From Bilabrum cf. latius (Eukaryota > Bigyra: Bicosoecida > Bigyra > Bicosoecida): DNA of 64,000 bases. The stretch is from positions 124,001-188,000 of the forward strand of contig OZ237765.1 of NCBI GenBank assembly GCA_965178125.1, written 5' to 3'. Under the pieces are notes generated by a model. That model worked only from the letters and a program-made list of their open reading frames with translations, searched no databases and was not told where the DNA came from. Made by a program: the position numbers and the translations under genes. Shown one piece after another: positions 1-11,600 of the stretch (position 1 is the stretch's first letter; every line of letters begins with the position of its first letter).

Positions 1-2668
1 TATCTGCTTCAGCTGCCTCGCCGCTGGCATCAAGAGGGACGCGGAGCTCGCCATCATCCCCCTATTCGTCGTGGCCATCGTCGCGCATGGACACTTGCTC
101 GTCAGTACCCCCGCATGCACTGGTGTGCCTGGGGTCCTCATCCCGCGCATGCCCTGGCTCATCCATCTGGTCCTTCTTGTTATTGTCCTCGTCCTGCCGG
201 ATATTGGAAGCTGCAGCTTCCTTATCTTGCTCTTCATTGGTCCCAAATGCGTCACCAGCTGCCTACAGCACCTCATTGCGCATGGCCTGCCCCTCGACTC
301 CGCCTTCGATAGAGCCTTTGTGCGCCATTCGGCTCGTCTCATCACGGCCTCTGACCTCCTGCTTCTTCCCACCGTCCTCGTCCCCGTCCTCGTCGTTGTC
401 CATCGGTGCCTGTCCCGAACTGGCGCTCTCATTGGTACCACTGCCACCGGCCTCTTTCTTGACTGAGGTCGAGCTGCTAGCCCCAGCCCGAGCTCCAGCA
501 CCAGCACCAGCTCCAGCTCCAGCATCACCTGTCGAGTTGAGCCTGCACCTGAACTCAGCCTCTGGCCTCACCACCCGCTCCAGCCACGCCTCATGCGAAT
601 CCAGCCAATTGACATGCCCCCCCTCAGCCCCCCCCTGAGTCCCCCCCTGAGTCCCCCCCTCAGGCCCCCCCGTCAGCACCGCCGTCTCCCCTCGCCTCAC
701 CCTCCCGATCATCCCTGCCACGCTCCTGCTTACCCCGCCCGCATCCTGTTGTTCCCCGGTTGCAACCATCTCCCATAGCATAGCCACGTAACCCCCAGAC
801 CCTTGTTCCCTGACTAGCCACTCCACGGTGCTGCTCGCATCCAGGAGCACCTGGCGAGAGGCATCGCTAGGGCTGGCAACGCGGTTCGCCGCCCCGCAGA
901 GCAGCAGCTGCTGCGGACGGCCCGCCTGCGGAACCGACCGGATGGCGAGCGCGGCGCCGGGCAGTGCCCCGATCATGGGGGCCCACTTGCCCTTGCCCAG
1001 CTTCCTGGGTATCTCCGAGAGCGGCTTGGCGAGCGCCACGCTCAGTGCCCGCCTGGGGGGCACACCATGCTTGAGGGCCAGGGTGCGGGCGCGGGCGGAC
1101 GCAGGCAGCACGAAGATGACGGCGCGGTCTGGTTTGCAGGGGGGCAGCGGCCTGAGCGGCTGGGGGGGTTGCTGGTGTGACGAGTGCTCGGTCCCTTGTC
1201 GCATGCCGGCGCTCGGCCGCTTGAGGGGCGAGCCGAGCGCGGCGGCGGCTGCCTCCACAGCGGCCTCAGCGGGATCCGTTTCTCTGCCTGCTCCGCCTGC
1301 TCCGCCTGCTCCGCCACCGTCCATGATACCACCAGCGTCTTTGGCGCTGTCTTTCTGTGCACCCATGCTCTTCTCGCTGTCGGGCGAAGGACCGGATGGT
1401 GAACCGCCCGTTGCTGCTTTCTGCAGGGCGGGCCTCGTCTTGGCGCCCTGATGCACCTGGGCCTGCACCTGGGCTTGAGCCTGGGCCTGGGCCTGGGATG
1501 CAGACTCGGCTGGGCGAGCTGCAGCACCATGCAGTGCACTCGCGGTGGGAGAGTCGGCGGGAGGAGGAGTGAGTCCCGAGAAGGAGCCCATGCCTGCTCC
1601 AGTACCGCGCGACCCCTCGGTCTCGGTCCCAATGCGCAGCCCCTGCCGCTTCTCGTGTCGCTCTCCTACGGCCGGCACTGCGGCCCGCTCCTGCACCGCA
1701 ATGCGATGCATCGTCTCACGGCCCGGCAGGCTGTCCTCCATCGCAAGGGCACTGTCGTGCATTGCAGACTGATGCGGCCCCGATGCCCCCACGTTGGGGG
1801 GAAACCCCAGCAGGGAATCCCCCGGGATCAGCCCCCCCTGCCCACGAATGAAAGCCATGAGGCTGTCTTCGCCGGCCCCTGAGAGCGAGCCCAGACTGGC
1901 TCCATTGGTATTCGTCACACCCGGCCCCATCTCGTCCTTGTCCTGGTCCCAGGGCCGGCTGGTCCCACCCGCCAGAGAGTGGGGCAGACCCGGGGCACCG
2001 TACAGGCTGTTTCCTCCAAGCTCCAGGTCGTTTGCGGCAGGTGGCCACGGCGTGTGACTTGGATCAAAATCTCCTCGATAAAGTGCCATTGGCTAAGCCG
2101 CCGCAGAGGAAGATGAGGACAAGGACGTGGTGCTGCGTCCGATTTGGCTCGGGCCTGACTGGCGCTCGTGCTAGCGCGGCGGCAGTCGAGGAGGCGATAG
2201 CATTGTGCCTTGCTCGTCAGGATTCGGCAGATGCGCACCGGCTCGGGCGAGTGCTGCCTTCTGGTGCCTCTGCTGCAGCTTGATGGACCGGCTGGATTGT
2301 TTCTTGCCGGCTTGCTTCGCGGTGCTGCTGCTCGACCGTCGCGACGATGGTTTGGTTCCGCTGCGCTTTGAGTTTGCCTTTGAAAATGTCCTAGCCTTAC
2401 CATCAGAGCGGGGGATATTCCTTGAAGTCTTTGAGGATCCAGGCTTGGTGGATTTACTGGTCACTGCGAACATTGGCTGTCGCGGCGGCTCTGCGCCAGT
2501 CTCAGCCATAGGCAGGGAATCAAGCCCCGGTCCTTGAGATCCAGCACTACCACCCGAAGGCACAACGCGTTTCGAAGCAGGAGTCTTGATCAGAGCCTGC
2601 TACGGCTTACTGAGCGCTGCAAGTGCAGCTGCACGGGCTCCTTCGTACAGATTTTCTGCAACTTCCAT
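1..2668 (-). CDS. Hypothetical low-complexity protein, 3' end beyond window
   Basis: The frame runs from an ATG at 2666-2668 to the left edge without TAA or TGA, at least 889 codons. It is interrupted only by TAG at 2600, 2171, 2093, 263 and 62 (lowest base given). The start is the first ATG of the open frame, 'MEVAENLYEGARAAALAALS'. Residues ~40-170 are rich in Ser, Lys and Arg and look nuclear and disordered. The middle is rich in Gly, Ala, Gln and Ser, including an Ala-Gln repeat. A more ordered stretch lies near 740-1130 (about residues 515-640, with 'DRAVIFVLPASARARTLAL'). The visible C-terminal part is acidic. I recognise no family. The joining of fragments depends on TAG being read as an amino acid. 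The true C-terminus is outside the window. Confidence 0.72.
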
Positions 2669-2963
2669 TCAAAAACCAACTAATCAAATCGGAGCACAGT
2701 AAATTCAAAATGTACGTGTGCAATATTGCAATATTTTTTCTCTTCAGTCCTAGGTATGTCGAGTCCTGGAGATAGATGAGCTTGGCTGCACCTCATTTGA
2801 AATTTGGCGCCGCGCTAAACGGAACCATTTGTGCGCGGTGCCGATCGGCTGGCGACCGATGGACGAGTCGACGATCGCAGACCTTATCTGGCCTGAATCT
2901 ATCGTCGGGGCGATCATTCGTACCATTTGTTGCTCCGCAATATGATTCGATGGCATCGAAAAT

Positions 2964-3085
2964 CATCGCTGCCCGATGGGCCGCTGATCGTTGGTGCCCA
3001 TCGCCCGCCGATAGTCGGCCCCCGCATCGCGGCGCGATGGGCGCCGGAGCCCGCCGGCACCGCTCGTGGGGCGATGACTCGCCGA
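2964..3085. repeat. Inverted-repeat cluster, copy 1
   Basis: This segment is built from nested palindromes, including CGATGGGC with GCCCATCG about 14 bases apart and CATCGCGGCGCGATG. A closely similar segment lies at 5896-6000, in the same position relative to the second lectin gene. It could fold into hairpins. It may be a small foldback element or a boundary of the duplication. No coding potential is seen. Confidence 0.65.
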
Positions 3086-3341
3086 TGAGACCGAAATCTA
3101 GAATCCCGGCTTTGGGCCTTGCTGCCTACTGCGAATGATTCAGATTTGATGCTAATGGTATAATGCGTAATGATTGTGCCTCTTGGTGGCCATGCCTTGG
3201 CCTAACACTGTACAAGCCTGCCCAAAAGTGCGATTCAGTTCCTGGGTTGCGACCACCCAGTACTCGCGATCCGATCCGATCTTCCGGCCACATGACTATG
3301 GCACTGCACCTTCTGTGAACCTCAGCGGTAGTACAATAATG

Positions 3342-3420
3342 TTGGTACTGGTGCAGGTGCTGGTGCTGGTGCTGGTGCTGGCGCTGGTGCTGGTGCTAGT
3401 ACTGGTGCTGGTGCTGGTGG
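3342..3420. repeat. GGTGCT-type microsatellite
   Basis: Imperfect run of the hexamer GGTGCT and variants, noncoding, upstream of lectin gene 1. The second copy of the duplication lacks the expanded run at the matching place (near 6090), so the expansion or loss is recent. The same hexamer encodes a Gly-Ala run inside the gene at 42041-45199. Confidence 0.8.
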
Positions 3421-3998
3421 TGTGGCTGGCTGGCTGGCTGGCCACCCATCTATCTCCTCCCTTGCTGTGCTCGTCATCGTATGTGGTTGTAGCCTGTGTA
3501 TGCGCACGCAACTGAGCTAATACCAGACGGCCGCCAGGCGTGGCAACTCGCTCAAGCCGACCCGGATACCGGCGCCAAAAGTTGAAGGACTTTCGGTAGG
3601 TTTGTTGTGAGGGATTATTTCAATACGTCATTTACGGACCGCGTGTAGCATTCCACTGACGGCCATCGAGGCAGACGTGGCAGGTGCGAGCTGCGAAGTG
3701 CGCTAGCCGGCGACCCCTCCGACTCACCCGGTGGGCCAGCTCAAACCAAACTACTGAGGGTACTACTAGGTGGATGTGCTTTATCCACCGCCACCAAGTG
3801 CAATATTCATGGAATTCATTTTTGACCGTTCGGCACCAGGCCCCAACAATTTTTGGGGGCACAGGATCTGTGACCCCCCTCCCCCTTCCCCTCCCCCACT
3901 GAGGGGTCTGTCTGCTCGTGAGAGCTTGTCTCCACCCGACTCGCACAAACCTCTGGAAGAGGTACACCGCCGGTCGTATCAACCTCAAATTTGCAGAA

Positions 3999-5681
3999 AT
4001 GCAATCAATCGTTTCTATTTTAGTTGCTCTTGTCGCCTGTTCGGCGGTCAGTGTGCACGGGCGACGAGCAGAAGGCCAGCTGCACCTTCGCAGCGCTGGC
4101 TCTATGTCGTCGGTCTCGGTCCACGCCAGCAGCAGCCACCATACGCGCGAGAGATGGTGGGCAAACCCGAACTTTGACAATGTTGATACATTGTCCTGCG
4201 ACGTGAGCGCCTTGGCCGAGAGGAAGCCGGCAGAGGGCGACAGGCTGCAGAGGGGCGAGATTCTGCACTCCGCCAGCGGCATGCACGAGAATGCCCTGGT
4301 CAAGGATAAGACGAAAGTGTGGCTCCGGAAGGACTGCAGACTGGTCGTTTATGGCAAGTATGGGTATTCCCTTGTGGATTTGTTCGTCTCCAACCCCAAC
4401 CCCGAGAAGCAGGCCGACCACTGCGCGCTGGTCTTGACGGATGCATCGTGCAGCACGCAGGGAGACCTGGCCATCATCGACACAGATACGGGCAAGTACC
4501 TCTGGCGGGTGAAATCATCTCTCTTCACACCCGAGGTCGACGTGTTTCAGGCCGTGGGGACCAGCAAAGCCACTCTCTTTCAGGAAGGCGGGCATAAGCT
4601 GTGGAGCACCTATCAAAACAGGAATTATCCGGGCAGTAAGGGGTTCTTCTACTTTGATCTGGAGGTGCGGGAGGACGTGCACAGTCTGCACTGCGATGCA
4701 GGGGCCCTGCAATCGTCATACAAACAAGCGTCCGACAACTACGTGCTATTGCCCCGGAGGATTCTGCGAGCCGGGACCTCATTGACGACGTACACGGGCT
4801 TCGAGCTGCGCATGCAGGATGACTGCAACCTGGTGGTGTACCGAGGGGGCCAGGCGATATTTGCAACCCGCACGATGGGCAAGGGTACCGAGGGGAAGTG
4901 TGCACTCGTCGTCACGGCGGAGGGGTGCGACACCCAAGGCGACATGGCCATCGTGGACAGCGCCTCCGGGCAGTACGTATGGCGGGTGCCTGCCTCTCTG
5001 ATGGATCCGGGTGCAGACACCCTTTTTCTGCAGGATGATGGGGATGTCGTCCTGTAGCTGCCGGGAGGTCCTATCGTGTGGCGGGCGGGGTCTTCGAACC
5101 TGGATAGTCCTCACGACGACAGCACCTTCGGCAATGGTCGCAAGATGAAGGCCCTGCATGCAGCTATCGAAGGGGCGGCTCCTCCTCGCTGCGACCCCCA
5201 GGCGCTTGCGAAGCGACCTGCCGCCAAGGGGGACTCTCTGTGGGAAAATGAGGTGCTGGCCATGGGGCAGTCGCTCCGGCCGCCAGATGCCGGCAAAAAG
5301 GAGGCTGTGACAGTCAAGGACGACTGCGTCCTGGAGGTGCTCAACAATGACGGAAACTTCGCTTGGAGGACGCATACCCAGGGCAAGGCCAAGAAGTGCG
5401 CACTCGTCATCACGGGAGAGGAGTGCGACCGCGCGGGAGATCTTGCTCTCGTGGACATGGACAGCGGGGCGTACCTGTGGCACACCGACACGTCCTACGT
5501 ACGGCCCACGGCCAGGGTGATGTAGCTGTGGGGCGACGACTTGATCCTGTTCCAGGATGGTACGTTCTATCGTATGTGGAAGTCGCGTCCTCGTTTCGAC
5601 GGCCCGCCGTACGATAGGCATGAGGTGCCTAAGAAATTCAGAGGTGCGTTCGAATATATGCACCAGTCCCAGGATGCGTGA
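3999..5681 (+). CDS. Secreted bulb-type lectin-domain protein, copy 1
   Basis: 560 residues, starting 'MQSIVSILVALVACSAVSVHG', a clear signal peptide, so probably secreted. The mature part has at least three beta-prism II (B_lectin, mannose-binding) repeats. Each carries a version of the D-C-x-L-x-V strand ('RKDCRLVVYG', 'QDDCNLVVYRGG', 'KDDCVLEVLNNDG') followed by 'CALV-T-x2-C' and 'GDLAI-D'. The paired Cys in each repeat probably form disulfides. TAG codons at 5055-5057 and 5523-5525 sit inside the lectin fold. With TAG=Gln the frame runs to TGA at 5679-5681. Without read-through the last ~210 residues, including the third lectin repeat, would be lost. The paralogue at 6736 keeps both TAG positions. 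Sugar specificity is not predictable here. Confidence 0.88.
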
Positions 5682-6735
5682 GGGGGGTCTTCGTTCGGCG
5701 GTCGTGAAAGCACAGGCGGGGTGCAATTCCCAAGAAGCCAATCCGGCATCATGACAAAACCCGTTCTCGGCTTTTTCGGCAGATGTACTCGTATTGCTTC
5801 CGCACGGATCGGCACGAATTGAAATAATTGCAAGAATCATCGCTATCAATCTGAAGCGCACGCGCTACTAGAAACACATCAATCGATCTGCTGAGCATCG
5901 CTGCCCGATGGGCCGCTGATCGTCGGTGCCCATCGCCCGCCGATAGTTGGCCCCTACATCGCGGCGCGATGACTCGCCGATGAGCGCCGGAGCCCGCCGG
6001 CGCCGCTAGTGCCACCACTGACGATCCGATCCGATCCTCCAGCCACATGACCGTGACATTACACCTTCCAAAGCTCAGCGGTAGTACGATGATGCTAGTT
6101 GTGGTGTGGCTGGCCCCCCATCTGCCTCGTCCTCCTCCTCTGCTGTGCTCGTCCTCGTGGTGTGGCTGACCCACCTGTGTCTCGTCCTCGTCCTCTGCTG
6201 TGCTCGTCCTCGTGGTGTGGTTGTAGCCTGTGTATGCGCACGCAACTGAGCCGATACCAGACGGCCGTCATCAGGCGTGCCAACTCGCTCAAGCCGACCC
6301 GGATACCGGCGCCAAAAGTTGAAGGACTTTCGATAGGTTTGTTGTGAGGGATTATCTCAATACGTCATTTACGGACCGCGTGTAGCATTCCACTGACGGC
6401 CATCGAGGCAGACGTGGCAGGTGCGAGCTGCGAAGTGCGCTAGCCGGCGACCCCTCCGACTCACCCGGTGGGCCAGCTCAAACCAAACTACTGAGGGTAC
6501 TACTAGGTGGATGTGCTTTATCCACCGCCACCAAGTGCAATATTCATGGAATTCATTTTTGACCGTTCGGCACCAGGCCCCAACAATTTTTGGGGGCACA
6601 GGATCTGTGACCCCCCTCCCCCTTCCCCTCCCCCACTGAGGGGTCTGTCTGCTCGTGAGAGCTTGTCTCCACCCGACTCGCACAAACCTCTGGAAGAGGT
6701 ACACCGCCGGTCGTATCAACCTCAAATTTGCAGAA
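5682..6735. other. Intergenic region between the two lectin genes
   Basis: About 1.05 kb without a supported gene. It holds the second inverted-repeat cluster (5896-6000), short CTCGTCCTCGTGGTGTGG-like direct repeats around 6115-6225, and the duplicated promoter and leader segment from about 6274. Confidence 0.7.
5896..6000. repeat. Inverted-repeat cluster, copy 2
   Basis: Copy of the nested palindrome region at 2964-3085, with a few substitutions and a different 3' end. It precedes lectin gene 2 as copy 1 precedes lectin gene 1. Confidence 0.65.
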
Positions 6736-8421
6736 ATGCAATCAATCGTTTCTATTTTAGTTGCTCTTGTCGCCTGTTCGGCGGTCAGTGTGCACGGGCG
6801 ACGAGCAGAAGGCCAGCTGCACCTTCGCAGCGCTGGCTCTATGTCGTCGGTCTCGGTCCACGCCAGCAGCAGCCACCGTGAGCGCGAGAAGTGGAAGGCA
6901 AACCCGAACTTTGACAATGTTGATACATTGTCCTGCGACGTGAGCGCCTTGGCCGAGAGGAAGCCGGCAGAGGGCGACAGGCTGCAGAGGGGCGAGATTC
7001 TGCACTCCGCCAGCGGCATGCACGAGAATGCCCTGGTCAAGGATAAGACGAAAGTGTGGCTCCGGAAGGACTGTAGACTGGTCGTTCTTCAAACGTCTAG
7101 CTTTGGCAAGAAGGAGGATTTGTTCCTCTCCAACCGCAACCCCTCGATGCATGCCGAAAGCTGCGCGCTAATCTTGACGGATGCATCGTGCAGCACGCAA
7201 GGAGACCTGGCCATCATCGACACAGATACGGGCAAGTACCTCTGGCGGGTGCAATCCTCTGTCTTCACACCCGAGGTCGACGTGTTTGTGATCAAGTATG
7301 AAGGCAATGCCATTCTCTTTCAGAGAGACGGGCATCAGCTGTGGAGCACCTTACAAAAGAAGAACTTTCCGGGCAGTACGGGGTTCTTCCACTACGATCT
7401 GGAGGTGCAGGAGGACGTGCACAGTCTGCACTGCGATGCAGGGGCCCTGCAATCGTCATACAAGCAAGTGACCGACGGCGACGTGCTGTCTGCAGGGCAG
7501 GTGCTGAGAGCCGGGGCCGCCTTGAGGGCGGGCGAGTAGGAGGGGGTCGAGCTGCGCATGCAGGATGACTGCAACCTGATGGTACACCGGGGGGGCAAGG
7601 CGATATTCGCGACCCGCATGAATAACAAGGGTACCGAGGGGAAGTGTGCACTCGTCGTCACGGCGGAGGGGTGCGACACCCAAGGCGACCTGGCCATCGT
7701 GGACAGTGCCTCCGGGCAGTACATCTGGCGGGTGCCTGCCTCACTGACGGACCCGAGTGCAGACACCCTTCGTCTTCAGGGGGGCGGGAATGCCGTCCTG
7801 TAGCAGCCGGGAGGTGCTATCGTGTGGCGGACAGGGGTTTTTGACCCGATCAGACTCGACGGAACCTTCGGCAATGGTATCAAGAAGAAAGCGCTGCATG
7901 TAGCTATTGAAGGGGCGGCTCCTCATCGCTGCGACCCCCAGGCGCTCGCTAAGCGACCTGCCGCCAAGGGGGACTCTCTGTGGGAAAATGAGGTGCTGGC
8001 CATGGGGCAGTCGCTCCGGCTGCCAGAGGCCGAGGACAAGAGGGCTGTGATACTAACGGACGACTGCGTCCTGGAGGTGCTGAACATTGATGGATAGTTC
8101 GACTGGAGGACGCATACCCAGGGCAAGGCCAAGAAGTGCGCACTCGTCATCACGGGGGAGGAGTGCGACCGCGTGGGAGATTTCGCTCTCGTGGATATGG
8201 ACAGCGGGGCGTACCTGTGGCACATCGACACGTCCTACGTGCGGCCCACGGCCAAGGTGATGTAGCTGCGGGGCGACGACATGATCCTGTTCTAGCAGGC
8301 TACGCTCATATGTATGTGGAAGTCGCGTCCTAGGTATAAACATCCGCCGTTCGATCTGGACCGCAAGCCCCCAAGGTTCTATGAAGCTCTCGAATACGCG
8401 CGCGATTTTCATGAATATTAA
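6736..8421 (+). CDS. Secreted bulb-type lectin-domain protein, copy 2
   Basis: 561 residues, paralogue of the gene at 3999, with an identical signal peptide and the same three B_lectin repeats. It contains five in-frame TAGs (7537, 7801, 8095, 8263, 8293) and ends at TAA 8419-8421. TAGs at 7801 and 8263 correspond to 5055 and 5523 in copy 1. The one at 8095 replaces the Asn-Phe context of copy 1 ('NIDG-x-FDW' against 'NNDGNFAW'). Under the standard code this copy would be a pseudogene with five nonsense mutations. Under TAG=Gln it is intact, and the frame is kept to the last codon, which argues for function. Divergence from copy 1 is concentrated in the first and second repeats and may alter ligand choice. 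Confidence 0.87.
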
Positions 8422-8667
8422 GTGGGGCCTTTTTGTTCGGCGGTCGTGTAAGGTTACAAGCACAGGTGGGGTGCAATTCCCAAGATGCCAATCCGGCATG
8501 ACGGAACCCGCTCTCGGCTTTCTCGGCAGATGCATTCGTAATGCTTCCGCACGGATCTTTGAAATGATTGTAAGAGTCATCGCTATCAATCTGAAACACA
8601 CGAACTACTAGAAACACACGGAATCAGTCGGGCCTGATCCCAAGTCTTACCGTGTCGATTCCATCAA

Positions 8668-11600
8668 TCAACGGCGCATTATCTCGTACATGAACACGCA
8701 GATCGACCCCCCCGCCAGCAGCACAGCCACCCCGATGGACAGCCCGGACTCGTCCAGCCTCTCCTCCCAGTATAGAGACGGGTTCGTCCCACGCACAAGC
8801 AGGTCACTCCTGCTGCCTTTTTGGGGCGCTGGACCCACGCAGTACTCATGTCCGCACCCACCCACGATGCACACCAGAGCCCAGCCAACGCAGGCAAATA
8901 CGGCCATATCTTCCCACAGACGGTGCCACACCGATGTGCGATTGACAAACTGACGCAAGACAGAACTTGGCGGAGGAGGTGGCGGCAGGTCAAATGGAGG
9001 CGGTTGCTATTTACCATCATACTCCCTTGAGTCCATGTGGATCTCTTCCGTCGTATTCTCGAAATATCTTGATGCAAACCTGGGATCTGTGGCCTCCGAG
9101 ACACCCGACCACATGAGCAGCTGAGCGTCCCATTGGAGGATCTAGAGCGCGCGGAGTACAACTGCAGCGGCAGGGTGCGAGCCGATTGATTTCGCAACTG
9201 CCCGCGAGTGCAGCATGACTAGCTTGAACGATGTGCCTGCATCGGCGCGTGGCCCTGCTGCAGTCTTAACAGCATGTGAGAAACTAGCACTGGCATCCAG
9301 CCCACCGCCTGAAAGGATGCTTGCCCCTGGAGCCTGCATGGGCTGCTCGCGATTCGGGCCCAGGATCCCCCGATTGTGATTCCCCCCCTACCGTCCATCC
9401 AGCCACTCTTCGCTCTCAGATGTGCAGATTTTGTTGGCCTGCGACCTGTCTCCATTCAGAGAGGCAGTCACAGCATGGAGCTGCCCTCCATCGCTGGACC
9501 CCCGATGAGTACCCCGCTGAGATCGGTGGGCTGCACCCGCATCATTATCGAGGTAGCTGTACCCAAACAACTCTCTATCATCAACCGAGCCCAGCGCATG
9601 AAATTCAGAGCCGGCTTCGTTCGGTCTCGGGGTGACGTTTGTCACGTGGTCGGTGGACGCCAGCCGCGCGTTGTGACCACCGCTGGATGGGAGTCTTGGT
9701 GTGGCAGGTCCGCCACTGCGGCTACCCCCGCTTTCCAGGCTCCGACCCACCTTGCTTCTCATGCTGCTTCCACTGCTCTTGTAGGGCCCGTGGTCGAGTG
9801 TTCGAGCTGCAGGATGCAAAATCTCGCTCGTCACATCGTCTGCCCTTTGGAGTCGCAGCTTGGATCCGACTCCCGTGATAGTACTGACTCCATCCACATC
9901 GATAGCGCCAACACCTGCCCACTTAATTCTCCTGTTCCTTGTCTTGCCGTGCACAGTTCCGGCCCTGCTTGCTATCGCAAGGCCCAACACGTCCCCGTAC
10001 GCGGGATTGATCTGGCAGCAGGTGATGAGACAAGGCCGGCAGCAAGGGCAGGCAGCACAGCGACACTGGCAGAGCGCTCCCTGTCCGCGATCCACCCCGA
10101 CCCGATCTGGGCCAAGCCCAAGGAGAAGGAGTATCCTGTGGAGCAAGGCCAGGCCAAGGGCAAGGAACAGCGCGAGGGCAGGAAGCCTCATCCTGCCAGA
10201 GGAGAGGGCAGCTCCCAGAAGCCAGTACGTGCTAACGCGGTACAGCGCCAGCACAGCCAGTGTGCCATCTATCGGCGGGCTTGACAACAGCTGGGAGAGC
10301 CTGTCACAGCCACAAGATGTGCAACATAGCCATTGATCGCTGCATTGGCCCCGCACCACGTGCTCTCTGGGATCCCCGTCGTTCTCGTCCATTCGATTCT
10401 GCCCGACATGCCGGGTGCCGCTTGTGTTGACTTCGTTCGAGAACTCGTCGTCGTCCTAGTCGGGCACCTCCCAGCGCTTCTTGTCTTCCCAGTGGTCTAA
10501 AGCTGCAGTCTCATTGGGATTCCCGCCGACATTTGCCATGCCGTTGGCAGGGGCCAACGCTGGGTTGCCTGGGTAATGCCCTGGCGGAGATGCAGCTGCA
10601 GCGGCTGCGGGCCTGGGTACCCCCTTGCCCTTGGTCGCGGTGGCCAATGCAGTCTACAGTGGGGTGGCCGATGTGGCGTTTGGTGGAGCATCCACACTTG
10701 CCCCTGTTTGCTAACCGTGGACAGCGCCAGCGGGTGTGACCCACGCAGTCCGGTCGCGACCATAATCCTCAACAGCGCCGCTTGGCGCCTCTACCACGGA
10801 CGGGGCAACTGCCCAGCCAGCCGGACCGCTGTTGGGACCTACCGCTCCTTCGACTGCCTCTGACTCTGAAGATTTTCCTGCTGCTGTCTCCGTCCCAGCT
10901 GCAGCTGAAGCGATCGCCTGCTGCCATTGCCTGTGTGCTTGGAGAGCGGCCACCTGGCCAGTTGCTGACCTGCGCCCAGAGGCTCTAGCAGATCGATCCA
11001 GTACCACGCTTGCGTTGGTCGTGCTGGTGTCCCACCTCTCGTCCTCGCTGCTGCTTCTCCCGTGCATCAGGTTCGATCGGGCCCAGCCGCCCTCACGGCC
11101 CCGAATCGCTGCGGGCCCTGATTCCGATACGACAGTCGCTTCCATATCATCCGCATCGGTGGCTGGCCCGCGTTGCAGCGGGAGCACTGCACCTGCGGCG
11201 CTATCAATTTGGTGTGACGAGTGCTAGGAGTGGCGCTCAGTGCTGAGTACCGGCATGGAGCCATCGAGCAGAAGCAGGCCACCAGTGGATTCGTCGATGG
11301 ACGGCACGACGATCACGTCACCCCCACAGCGCTGGTGGCTCCTGTCGCTGGTGTCGTTCTCCACGTGACTGGGTGCATTAGAGCCGGTGCAGCTGCCACT
11401 GCCACTGGCGAGCTCTTCACTTGGTCCCTTTGCTTCGTTCGCTGCAGTTCGCGCGGCGCTCTGGGAATCGGATTCTACCGGCGCGAGTCTGGCCAGCTCC
11501 AATCGAGGCACTACGGGACCCTAACTGTGGGTGCTGCTGCTGCTGCTGCTAGTGCCTGGACCACGGACAGCAACACCTATACCCCTAGCTATTGCGATGC

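Larger units (their letters stand above)
2669..3998. other. Intergenic region upstream of lectin gene 1
   Basis: About 1.3 kb with no supported gene. It contains the inverted-repeat cluster at 2964-3085, a GGTGCT-type microsatellite around 3342-3420, and from about 3540 a promoter-proximal segment that is almost identical to the one in front of lectin gene 2 (3625-3998 against 6362-6735). ORFs antisense to the lectin leader occur in both copies but are simple shadows. Confidence 0.7.
2964..8421 (+). repeat. Tandem duplication of a ~2.7-kb lectin gene unit
   Basis: Two units lie head to tail: 2964-5681 and 5896-8421. Each has the inverted-repeat cluster, a divergent spacer, a nearly identical ~500-base promoter and leader segment, and a lectin gene. 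Over the leader and first 45 codons the copies are offset by exactly 2737 bases and almost identical. Identity falls in the middle of the coding region, then rises again. Recent duplication or local gene conversion explains this pattern. Confidence 0.9.

Noticed and set aside
3632-4303. Minus-strand ORF over the lectin leader (and its copy at 6369-7040)
   Set aside because: Antisense shadow of the lectin gene. It appears twice only because the locus is duplicated.
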